This document shows positions 1 through 8,700 of a stretch of DNA of 35,610 nucleotides, piece after piece. Under the pieces are notes generated by a model that had not been told where the DNA came from, searched no databases, and worked only from the letters and a program-made list of their open reading frames with translations. Positions within the stretch are counted from its first letter, which is position 1; the number at the start of each line of letters is the position of its first letter. The stretch lies in contig MHAC01000055.1 of assembly GCA_001804565.1 (NCBI GenBank), positions 8,909-44,518 on the forward strand, given 5' to 3'. The translations under genes were made by a program, and so were the position numbers. This stretch comes from Ignavibacteria bacterium GWF2_33_9. GTDB lineage: Bacteria > Bacteroidota > Ignavibacteria > Kapaibacteriales > UBA2268.

Positions 1-49
1 ATATTTTTTCATTTCTCTAATTTTCAGTCAGTTGATTTTTTTATCTCAA

Positions 50-754
50 TTATTTAACGATTCCAACATATAAATACGCCACTCCAAATGTTAATTTCCG
101 ATAATATGTTTTGGAAAATTGTCCAGTTGAATTCATTATATCCAGGAAATTTTCGGCAGCAGGGAATTTAGACGCAGTAACTGGTAAATATGTGTAAGCG
201 CTTTTATCGCTTGCAAAAAGTTTGCCAAGCTGAGGCATAATGTATTTGCTGTATATTTTATATGGAACTGCAAAAAGTCCATTTGGCTGCCCGAATTCCA
301 GAATTAATACTTTACCGCCCGGCTTAACAACTCTTGCAAGTTCAGAAACTCCTCTTTTAGGGTCATCAACATTGCGTATTCCGAAGGAAATTGAAGAAAT
401 ATCGAAAGTGTCACTTTCGTATTGCAAACTCATTACATCCGCAAATTCAAATTTAACAGCATTGCCGATTTTTTCATTTTTTTCATGTGCATAAATCATC
501 ATATCTTCGCAAAAATCTGTTCCAATAACCTGATTTGGTAATGTATCTGTAATTTTATTCAATCTTTCCCAAAATGCAAAAGCCAAATCACCGGTCCCGG
601 TAGCACAATCCAGAACTCTTTGTCCGGATTGAAGATTTGCTTCATTCACCGTTACTTTTCTCCAGCGATGATGAATCCCGAAGGATAGTATGGAATTCAT
701 TTTATCATAATTCCCCGAAATCGAGGCAAACATATTTCTTACTTCTTCACTCAT
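50..754 (-). CDS. menG: Demethylmenaquinone methyltransferase (MenG/UbiE)
   Basis: The 234-residue protein is a class I SAM-dependent methyltransferase of the UbiE/MenG family, which C-methylates demethylmenaquinone in the last step of menaquinone synthesis. Visible: the N-terminal family signature around residues 8-31 (FASISGNYDKMNSILSFG, then HHRWR), the SAM-binding loop LDCATGTGDLAF at about residues 48-59, an acidic motif-II region (IGTDFCEDMM), and the later motif GIRNVDDPKRGVSELARVVKPGG split over about residues 125-147. Length is normal for a MenG (about 230-250). The ATG at 754 lies 13 bases after the stop of the upstream gene on the same strand, so the two are probably cotranscribed. 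Assignment to menaquinone rather than ubiquinone rests on the inferred lineage. Confidence 0.93.
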   Translation of the reverse strand: MSEEVRNMFASISGNYDKMNSILSFGIHHRWRKVTVNEANLQSGQRVLDCATGTGDLAFAFWERLNKITDTLPNQVIGTDFCEDMMIYAHEKNEKIGNAVKFEFADVMSLQYESDTFDISSISFGIRNVDDPKRGVSELARVVKPGGKVLILEFGQPNGLFAVPYKIYSKYIMPQLGKLFASDKSAYTYLPVTASKFPAAENFLDIMNSTGQFSKTYYRKLTFGVAYLYVGIVK

Positions 755-767
755 ATTCTTATTTAAT

Positions 768-1535
768 TTATTTTTGCTTCATACATGGACAAATTTGCTG
801 ACGAATTGAATCAGGAATTGATATATCCGGAAATGGTTTAAATGTTTTTACTTGATTTTTTACTCCCTCGTAACCTTTATTCACTCCATCTGTATTTTGC
901 AGCCAGTATTGATAAGCCGATTCATTGCTGAATTTACAGAATTGCATTAATATTGCTGCAGAAACGTACCCTGATTGGTGCCATCCATTCCAACAATGCA
1001 GATAAATCGGTCCTTTTGCAGGATTATTTATTACATCCAACACATCCTGCATAATATTTCTCATATCCTTTCGTGCATTTCCGGAATTATTCAGATAATG
1101 CAAAGTATCGGATTTATCTTTGCTCACCCATAGCTTTTTGGCGTCTTTGTAATTCGTAGCATAAAGATAGTATACATCACTGAAACCTTCTGAAAGAAGA
1201 TGCTCAAGTCCGTCTTCAGGCAGTGGATTATGATTATCTCTTTTATTCAATTTATGGTAATAATTATTCGCCCCGCCACGATAGGCAATTCCATACAGGA
1301 TTGTTCTCATATTTCTTGTACCGTATAGTGCATCAAATCCATCACCATGATTATTAGTGATTTTTTCGTCTAAGCACTTTACTCCATAACGATCTTTGTA
1401 ATATTCAACCTTATCAGTTAGTGAGTTGAATTCCTTCGCATCATTTACTTTTGCAAAAGTGGAGATATCACATACAGACAAGAACAAAAGTAATACTGCA
1501 AAGTGAAAACAATATCTTATAATAATATTTTTCAT
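768..1535 (-). CDS. Secreted protein-tyrosine-phosphatase-fold-like protein with altered P-loop
   Basis: A 255-residue protein with an N-terminal signal peptide (hydrophobic stretch about residues 10-28). Near residues 178-190 it has YLHCWNGWHQSGYVSAA, which has the layout of the HCx5R(S/T)G phosphatase P-loop but carries Gln where the catalytic Arg should be. A helix-like segment with a YW..NTDG..KGY pattern follows. I infer a dual-specificity/tyrosine phosphatase fold; activity is doubtful without the Arg unless the family uses another residue. The C-terminus ends CPCMKQK. It is upstream of menG on the same strand with a 13-base gap and divergent from the TonB-dependent receptor gene. The substrate is unknown, and export implies a periplasmic or surface role. 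Confidence 0.6.
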   Translation of the reverse strand: MKNIIIRYCFHFAVLLLFLSVCDISTFAKVNDAKEFNSLTDKVEYYKDRYGVKCLDEKITNNHGDGFDALYGTRNMRTILYGIAYRGGANNYYHKLNKRDNHNPLPEDGLEHLLSEGFSDVYYLYATNYKDAKKLWVSKDKSDTLHYLNNSGNARKDMRNIMQDVLDVINNPAKGPIYLHCWNGWHQSGYVSAAILMQFCKFSNESAYQYWLQNTDGVNKGYEGVKNQVKTFKPFPDISIPDSIRQQICPCMKQK

Positions 1536-1586
1536 AAAAATTTACTTTTTATTTAGGAAACTGAAAATTAATTCAAAGTTTTTTGA

Positions 1587-1594
1587 TAATTTTG
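1587..1594 (+). promoter_or_regulatory. Candidate -7 box for the TonB receptor gene
   Basis: TAATTTTG matches the Bacteroidota primary-sigma -7 element TAnnTTTG and sits 31 bases before the ATG of the TonB receptor. No convincing -33 TTG lies at the usual distance, so this is a weak call. Confidence 0.35.
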
Positions 1595-1624
1595 AAATTA
1601 ATTTAAAACAAAATTAGGTATAAA

Positions 1625-4030
1625 ATGCTTAAAAATACATTTACTATTTTACTTGTATTGTTTTTTGCATTTCAATTAAGAGCTGAAATGTTTTCAGGTA
1701 AAGTTGTTTCTGATGAAAATCAGGCTCCTCTAAAAAACGTAAAAGTGTTTGTGGAAGAACTTAAATCTACATTTGAAACAAATTCTGAAGGGCTTTTTGA
1801 ATTCGACGTGCAAAATTTTAAATCAATAAATTTAGTTATTACAGCACTTAAATATCAAACCAAAAAAATTGCTTTCCAAAGTTCAGACTTTCAACAAACA
1901 AATTTAATTTCACTATCACCGAAACTTTATCTTTTCGATGATGTGGTTATTTACAGTGCAACTCGTCAACCACAAAAGATTACTGAATCACCTGCTGCTG
2001 TTTACCATCAGTCTCCTGACGAAATACGAATCAGTTCACGTACAGGACAAATTGCACAAGTATTTCAGGAATATGCCGGAGTTGATGTGCTGCAAAGCGG
2101 TGCTTCCGATTTCATCGTCAATTCCCGTGGATTTAATGGTGGGCTGAACAGACGTGTATTGGTTTTGCAAGATGGACGTGAAACCTCAATGCCTCTTCTA
2201 GGTGCTCAGGAATGGAATTCTTTTTCAGTACCTTTGGATGAATTTGCTCGTGTGGAATTTGTGAGAGGTCCTGCTGCTTCACTTTATGGTGCCAATGCTT
2301 ACAATGGTGTTTTAAATCTTACTTCCTTTGCTCCAAAAGATGTGCTTGGACCAAAAGCAAGTGTTCTTTTTGGTGACTTTAAAACTCTGCGTTTGGATAC
2401 ACGATTTGCACAGCAATTCGGGAAATTGTCCTATAAATTTACTCTTGGTCATTCTGAAAGACTTAATTGGTCTAAATCCAGAAATACACCTGCTGAACTC
2501 GAATATGCAGGTTTGCCGCTGGAAAAGAAAATCCTGGAGGAAAGCGATAGAATGACTACCGCAAATTACGGGACTTTCCGTTTGGATTATGATATTAAAT
2601 CCGACTTGATTGCAACTGCTGAAGCCGGATATTCCAGAAATAAAAATGAAATGTTCGTTTTCGGATTAGGCAGAACTTTCGTGAAAGATGTAGAACGTCC
2701 TTATGCACGACTTGCTCTAAATTCACCTAATTTCCATTTCCAGGCAAGTTATATGAAACGTTCTGTGCCTGACACTATGTGGTTGATGGTTCCGGGTGCA
2801 CCTCTTCTCGATAATTCTGATGACTTGTTTTTGGAAGCTCAGTATAATTTCCAATTGAATGATAATGTAGGATTCATTTTTGGCGGAAGTCAGGATTTCC
2901 AAAGAATTCGAACTTCAGGCACATCAATTCCTGATGACGTAAATGCTTCTTATACAGGTGTTTACGGTCAATTTGATTATAAGATATTGCATAATCTGGA
3001 ATTTGTAACTTCTGCAAGAGTTGATTTGGCAAGCATTCACGAAACTCAGTTTTCTCCGAGAGTAGCTTTTGTCTATCATCCGGCAACTAATCAAAAATTC
3101 AGAATTTCAGTTGGCCGTTCTTTCCAAAGACCAAATTATTCCGAACTTTACAGAGTAACCCCTGATGCTCCTGCTTTTGATAAATACATCGGTGCACCTG
3201 TGAATTTCGCTGCTTTACAGCAGAAAGTGAATGATACACTTGCTGCAATTACCGGCACTAATCCAAATCTGAATTTCGGACTGAGTGCTTTCAATGCAAA
3301 GGCTATCGGAAATGAAAAATTACAGGTTGAAAAAAATCTTGGATTTGAACTTGGTTATGAAGGTATTTACTTCGAAAGATTCCGTTTATCGGCAGATGTA
3401 TATTATAATCAATTGAGTGATTTTATCACGAACTTTTTGCCGGCTGTCAATTCCGATATTCCACAGTGGAATCCTAATTTGCCTGCAAATCTGCAGCAAT
3501 ATCAGGCATTGGTGAAAGAAATTCTAACAAGCAAACTCACCGCAAGAGATATTGCCCGTTTGTCAGATTATAAGGGTGTTCCAACTTTTATTGTATCAAA
3601 TACTAATGTTGGCGAAGTGGATCAATGGGGTGTTGAATTGAATATGGAATATTATTTCTCAAGAGAATTCCATTTTGATTTCGGCTATTCACATTATGAT
3701 TTCAATATTGTTAAAGCTGATGCGAATCAGGAATTACTGCCTAATACTTCACCGAATAAATATAGAATTGCGGCTAATTACGAAAAAGCTAAAGTTTTCG
3801 ATGCTCAAATTAGTTTCGATTATACTCAAGGGTATGATTGGCTTGCGGGTACTTATGTAGGTTATGTGCCTGATTACGGAGTACTTAATTTCACTGCAGG
3901 ATATTACCTTGCAGATAATCTCGAATTATCTGTTAATGTATATAATGCTCTAAACAGAAAACATTATGAAATCTTCGGTGGAACTTATATCCCAAGATAT
4001 ACTACCTTCAGATTAAATTTTGTTTTGTAA
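1625..4030 (+). CDS. TonB-dependent receptor with CarboxypepD-regulatory-like domain
   Basis: An 801-residue outer-membrane receptor. Visible: a signal peptide (about residues 1-20), a carboxypeptidase-regulatory-like beta-sandwich (about 22-100, beginning MFSGKVVSDENQAPLKNVKV), and a plug domain (about 115-235) containing QVFQEYAGVDVLQSG, the RGFNGG turn and the conserved VEFVRGPAASLYGANAYNG segment. The rest is a 22-stranded-type barrel with alternating aromatic strands, ending RYTTFRLNFVL with a hydrophobic terminal residue. By family knowledge it imports a bulky ligand (siderophore, cobalamin, glycan or peptide) using TonB energy. No SusD partner lies next to it, so the substrate cannot be named. 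It is monocistronic, with a strong terminator 24 bases downstream. Confidence 0.9.
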   Translation: MLKNTFTILLVLFFAFQLRAEMFSGKVVSDENQAPLKNVKVFVEELKSTFETNSEGLFEFDVQNFKSINLVITALKYQTKKIAFQSSDFQQTNLISLSPKLYLFDDVVIYSATRQPQKITESPAAVYHQSPDEIRISSRTGQIAQVFQEYAGVDVLQSGASDFIVNSRGFNGGLNRRVLVLQDGRETSMPLLGAQEWNSFSVPLDEFARVEFVRGPAASLYGANAYNGVLNLTSFAPKDVLGPKASVLFGDFKTLRLDTRFAQQFGKLSYKFTLGHSERLNWSKSRNTPAELEYAGLPLEKKILEESDRMTTANYGTFRLDYDIKSDLIATAEAGYSRNKNEMFVFGLGRTFVKDVERPYARLALNSPNFHFQASYMKRSVPDTMWLMVPGAPLLDNSDDLFLEAQYNFQLNDNVGFIFGGSQDFQRIRTSGTSIPDDVNASYTGVYGQFDYKILHNLEFVTSARVDLASIHETQFSPRVAFVYHPATNQKFRISVGRSFQRPNYSELYRVTPDAPAFDKYIGAPVNFAALQQKVNDTLAAITGTNPNLNFGLSAFNAKAIGNEKLQVEKNLGFELGYEGIYFERFRLSADVYYNQLSDFITNFLPAVNSDIPQWNPNLPANLQQYQALVKEILTSKLTARDIARLSDYKGVPTFIVSNTNVGEVDQWGVELNMEYYFSREFHFDFGYSHYDFNIVKADANQELLPNTSPNKYRIAANYEKAKVFDAQISFDYTQGYDWLAGTYVGYVPDYGVLNFTAGYYLADNLELSVNVYNALNRKHYEIFGGTYIPRYTTFRLNFVL

Positions 4031-4053
4031 AAAAATATCAATAAATACTCAAG

Positions 4054-4078
4054 AGGCGGGATTTCCCGCCTTTTTTTT
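4054..4078 (+). terminator. Rho-independent terminator after the TonB receptor
   Basis: Eight-base inverted repeat (AGGCGGGA / TCCCGCCT) with a very short loop followed by eight T residues, 24 bases after the stop codon. Confidence 0.9.
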
Positions 4079-4087
4079 ATGACAATG

Positions 4088-4250
4088 TGATGGTGCAAGG
4101 GAACGCAGTCCCTGTCATTCTGAGCGAAGCGAAAATTCCTAGTAATCGGCTGTTCCATTCAAAATTCAAAATTTTCTTAATTCCTTTTTAATTTGTAATT
4201 ATTCGACATTATTTTTGTAATTTTAAAGTAATTTAAAAAGCAATTGCGTG
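4088..4250 (+). repeat. 163-bp direct repeat, copy 1 (upstream of the Fic gene)
   Basis: Aligns without gaps to 5511-5673 with about 7 mismatches in 163 bases (about 96% identity). It begins TGATGGTGCAAG, contains GTCATTCTGAGCGAAGCGA and ends AAGCAATTGCGTG. The copy carries TATTTTTG at 4210-4217, a TAnnTTTG -7 box pointing at the Fic gene. Together with the second copy it brackets a 1423-bp unit that contains only the Fic gene. With the terminator and the hairpin at 4265-4289 it fills the 322-base gap before that gene. Confidence 0.92.
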
Positions 4251-4264
4251 TATAAATGAGTTCA

Positions 4265-4289
4265 TCAAGATTCGCTTCGCTCATCTTGA
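4265..4289. repeat. Short hairpin before the Fic gene
   Basis: Perfect 7-base arms TCAAGAT / ATCTTGA around an 11-base loop (TCGCTTCGCTC) that echoes, in reverse, the GAGCGAAGCGA core of the neighbouring direct repeat. There is no T-run, so it is not an obvious terminator. Confidence 0.5.
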
Positions 4290-4352
4290 AAGTTGATATA
4301 AAATTGTAAATTTACTACTTTTAAAAGAAAAGACTTAAGACAAAATCTGAAA

Positions 4353-5372
4353 ATGGATAATTTTGAAGAATATTTACGGCAAGGTGAACCAAACAAAGCA
4401 GAAAAAGCTAAAGTTTGGAAAACCGCTATCGGATTGCAACTAGTTGATGGATTAATAACTTCTGATTATTTGATAGCAACTGCCAAAAAGAATATTGAAG
4501 GCGATATTACCATTGATAAAGTAAAAAAGTTAATTGACAGTTATTATAAACAACATCCTCTAAAAGATACCGAAAACCGCACCGAAGAAGCAGACAAAGT
4601 ATCAGCACAGATTGCTGAAATATTAAGCGAGCAAACCTTTACATTTTCACCTGCCGAATATCTTACCATTCATCGCAGGTTGTTTCAAGGTGTTTACAGC
4701 GATGCAGGCAAAATACGTGATTATAACATTACAAAACAAGAATGGGTTTTAAACGGTGAAACGGTTTTATATGCGAGTGCCGAAAGTTTGAGAGCTACTT
4801 TAGATTACGATTTCGAGCAAGAGAAAAAATTTAACTACAAAGGTTTAAGCCCACTAGAAATTATAGAACACTTAGCACATTTTATTAGCGACTTGTGGCA
4901 GATTCACATATTTGGCGAGGGCAACACACGGACAACTGCAATTTTTTTAATAAAATATCTACGAAAACTTGGTGTTAAAGAGGTAAATAATAACTTATTT
5001 GCTGAACATTCTTGGTATTTCCGAAATGCACTTGTGCGAGCAAACTACGAAGATTTATCTAAGGGTATCCACAAAACAAAAAGGCATCTTATTCACTTTC
5101 TCGCAAATTTATTGCTGGGAGAAAATCATTTGCTTATAAATCGAGAATTGCATATTCAATCCATTGACACTGTAAAAGTTGATAATGACACTGTAATTGA
5201 CACTGTATTTTATTTGATAAAGCAAAATAATAAAATAATAGCCGCTGAAATTAGCGAAAGATTAAAGATAAGTTTGAGCACAGTAAAACGGAAAATAAAA
5301 GAACTTAAAGCTAGTGGAAAAATTGAACGCATAGGAAGCGATAAAACAGGCTATTGGAAAATTATTTCGTGA
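4353..5372 (+). CDS. Fic-domain protein (putative AMPylator) with C-terminal winged HTH
   Basis: A 339-residue Fic/DOC-fold protein. The catalytic loop HIFGEGNTRTTAIF (about residues 186-199) matches HxFx(D/E)GNxR, the family site for transferring AMP (or another NMP) to a hydroxyl side chain; the usual GNGR is GNTR here. The N-terminus (about residues 40-66) resembles the VbhA-like inhibitory helix, with KNIEGDITIDKVKKLIDSYY. The (S/T)xxxE(G/N) inhibitory motif appears as KxxxEG, without the Ser/Thr. Residues about 280-339 form a helix-turn-helix (IIAAEISERLKISLSTVKRKIKEL) and a wing, suggesting DNA binding or autoregulation. The gene stands alone between two 163-bp direct repeats, directly upstream of a restriction-modification gene. 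The target is unknown; a toxin or defence role is an inference from context. Confidence 0.88.
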   Translation: MDNFEEYLRQGEPNKAEKAKVWKTAIGLQLVDGLITSDYLIATAKKNIEGDITIDKVKKLIDSYYKQHPLKDTENRTEEADKVSAQIAEILSEQTFTFSPAEYLTIHRRLFQGVYSDAGKIRDYNITKQEWVLNGETVLYASAESLRATLDYDFEQEKKFNYKGLSPLEIIEHLAHFISDLWQIHIFGEGNTRTTAIFLIKYLRKLGVKEVNNNLFAEHSWYFRNALVRANYEDLSKGIHKTKRHLIHFLANLLLGENHLLINRELHIQSIDTVKVDNDTVIDTVFYLIKQNNKIIAAEISERLKISLSTVKRKIKELKASGKIERIGSDKTGYWKIIS

Positions 5373-5510
5373 TGAAATCACACCACACACTTATGCAATA
5401 CAAAAGACCTTGCCGCAAGAATAATTATTGAAATACATAATTCTGTTTGTTAGTATTAATATTCTTGAAAATCAAAGCCAAACTTGTGATTTGAAACCAT
5501 TTGAAGATGT

Positions 5511-5673
5511 TGATGGTGCAAGCGAACAAAATCCCTGTCATTCTGAGCGAAGCGAAAATTCCTAGTAATCAGCTGTTCCATTCAAAATTCAAAATTTTCT
5601 TAATTCATTTTTAATTTGTAATTATTCGACATTATTTTTGTAATTTGAAAGTAATTTAAAAAGCAATTGCGTG
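5511..5673 (+). repeat. 163-bp direct repeat, copy 2 (upstream of the RM gene)
   Basis: Second copy of the 4088-4250 repeat, same orientation, no indels. It carries TATTTTTG at 5633-5640, a TAnnTTTG -7 box 86 bases before the chosen RM start, so the repeat may act as a portable promoter for whichever gene follows. The remaining sequence from 5373 to 5510 shows no recognisable feature. Confidence 0.92.
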
Positions 5674-5725
5674 AATAATTGTGCTGTGCGTTAGTGTAAA
5701 AAGCCAACCGCAGACAGACGACAAT

Positions 5726-8700
5726 ATGAAATTGAAGAAAACGGAAATAAAAGAACTGATTACCCTTCTTGGCTTTAAACAGCAAGACGGAGAAAAGGAC
5801 ATTTATTACAAGACTTATAAAAAGCACAAGGACTACATTCTCAAAGTAAATTTTGAGAAAGAAAATATTGAATACGGAACCAAAATTAAACTTGGCGACC
5901 TGACGACCAGCAACTTTGAAAACAGCGAAAATTTTGTTGTGTTGGAGTGTGTGGACAGAGTTTTAGAAAAAGGTTATCCGCCTGACAGACTTTCATTGGA
6001 ACACAAGTGGCCAATGGGAAGAAAAGAAAAAGGCAAGTTGGACATTTTAATCACTGACAAGGAAGACAAAGCCTATTTGATGATTGAGTGCAAAACTTGG
6101 GGCGGTGAATACGAGAACGAGAAAAAGAAAATGCAGCGTGACGGTGGACAGCTTTTTTCTTATTTCCAACAAGACAAAGCAGCCCAATACTTATGCCTTT
6201 ACGCTTCACGACTTAACAAAGGAGCAATTGAATATGTAAACGACATTGTTCAAGTGGACGAGCAATGGGCAACATTGAGCAACCAAAAAGAAATTTTTGA
6301 CCATTGGAATAAAAACTACAAAGACAACGGAATTTTTGAAGATTGGGCAAACGCCTATGATGTAGAAATAAAAGCACTTACAAGGGGCAGACTAAAAGAA
6401 CTGACCGAAGAAGATAGCGGACGAATTTTTAATCAGTTTGCGGAAATCCTACGCCACAATGTTGTTTCAGACAAGCCAAACGCTTTCAACAAAATTTTCA
6501 ATTTATTCCTTTGCAAAATCGTAGACGAAGATCGCAAACCAGACGAAGAATTAAAATTTCAATGGTTAGAGACCGATAATGACGAAGATTTGCAAAAACG
6601 GCTTTCAGACCTTTACAAACAAGGAATGAAAGAGTATTTAACCAAAGACGTTACCGATTACAACGACAAAGAAGTTGAAGACAAACTCTATGCTCTTGAT
6701 GCAGCAGTTAGAGACCAAATCAGGGAAATGTTTACCAAAGTACGTTTGCACAAAAACAACGAGTTTGCGTTCAAAGAAGTATTTGACGAAAAATCATTCA
6801 GAGAAAATGCAATAGTAGTTCGTGAAGTAGTTGAATTGCTTCAACCTTATCAAATTCGTTACGGACACAAACAACAATTTTTAGGCGACTTCTTTGAATT
6901 GCTTTTAAGCACAGGTATCAAGCAAGAAGCAGGTCAATTTTTTACACCTGTTCCAGTTGCCAAGTTTATTATTTCGTCTTTGCCAATTCGTGAACTCATT
7001 GAAAAGAAAATCCAAAATGACGAAACGAACTTTTTGCCTTACATAATTGACTATGCAGCAGGAAGCGGGCATTTCTTGACCGAAGCAATGGACGAAGTGC
7101 AAAATATTATTGAAAGCATTGACCCAAGCAAACAAAAACCCTCTGTAAATTCAAAACTCAAAAGTTGGAAAGAAAGCTCATTTGATTGGGCTTACGATTA
7201 TGTTTATGGCGTTGAAGCCGATTACCGATTAGTAAAAACAGCAAAAGTAAGTTGCTTCTTAAATGGTGACGGTTTGGCAAATGTTATTCACGCTGACGGC
7301 TTAGACCATTTTCAAAAAAGCATTGACTACAAAGGCAAACTAAAAGAAGTTAGTGCAGACGACACCAAAGACAACGGACAGTTTGATATTTTGGTGGCAA
7401 ACCCACCCTATTCGGTTTCAGCTTTCAAAAACACATTGAAAAACGGTGATGAAAGTTTTGAACTCTTTAACCGATTAACTGATGACAGCAGCGAAATTGA
7501 ATGTTTGTTTATTGAACGCACCAAACAGCTTTTAAAAGTTGGTGGTTGGGCAGGTGTGATTTTGCCAAGTTCAATTTTGAGTAATTCAGGCATTTACACA
7601 GATGCAAGAGAAATAATACTCAAATACTTTGACCTAAAAGCCATTACCGAGTTTGGCTCAAATACATTTATGGCAACAGGCACAAACACAGTTACACTGT
7701 TTTTGGAACGCAAACCGAACAACGATTGGAAAAAGATTGAAAACGCTATAAAAAACTTCTTTGACAAACCGAAAGAAGCAACTGTAAACGGCATTGAAAA
7801 AGCATTTAGCAAATATGTTTCAACCGTATTTGAAGGCTTAGAACTTGCCGACTACATTTCGTTGGTAAGCAAGAAACCAAATGAAAACATACAGAAACAA
7901 GAACTTTACAACGACTATAAAACTTGGTTTGCTTCACTCACCGAAGTAAAACAACTGAAAGAAAAGAAAGCATTTAAAGACAAAACCAAAGCAGAGCAGC
8001 AAGCCGAGTTGGATAAACTTTTCTATGAAAAGGTATTTGCCAAAGAGCAAGACAAAATGCTTTACTACTTTTTGGTTTACCCACAGCAAACTGTTTTAAT
8101 CAAGGTTGGTGAGAAACAAGCAGAGAAAGATTTTATCGGTTACGAGTTTAGCAGTCGCAGGGGACACGAAGGAATAAAAATGTATCGTGATGAAAACGGG
8201 AAATCCACAACCAAACTTTATGACGAAGAAAATCCTTTGAACTCCGAAAAGGCGAATAGCTATGTTTACCGCTCATTTTTAGGTAAGAAATTCATTATAG
8301 AAAAGCCTTTAGCAGAAAACATTAGCAAAATAGACACATTAGATTTGATTGATTTTACCAAGCTGGCATTTGAAAAATCCGTGTCTTTAAATGCTAAAAA
8401 AAAAGTTCAACTAAAATCTAAATGGGAACTAATTCCAATAGGGAAAATATGTGAAACAGGTTCAGGTGGAACGCCTTTAACTACCAATCAAGAGTATTAC
8501 AGAAATGGAACTATTCCTTGGGTGAATAGCGGTGAAGTTAGAAATGGAATTATATATGATACGGAAAATAAGATAACAAAAATTGGTTTAGAAAATTCGT
8601 CAGCAAAATTGTTTCCTAAAAACACTGTGTTGGTTGCAATGTATGGAGCAACAACTGGTCAAGTTGGAATTTTAGGGATTGAAGCCTCAACAAATCAAGC

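Noticed and set aside
4353-5372. Fic-Phd/VbhA-type two-gene toxin-antitoxin module
   Set aside because: No small antitoxin gene lies on either side within the repeat-bounded unit; any inhibitory helix is part of the same protein.
5673-5726. Integron attC-like site (GCGTTAG) between the repeat and the RM gene
   Set aside because: Only a short core-like match is present, with no paired R' core or symmetric fold, and no integrase in the window.
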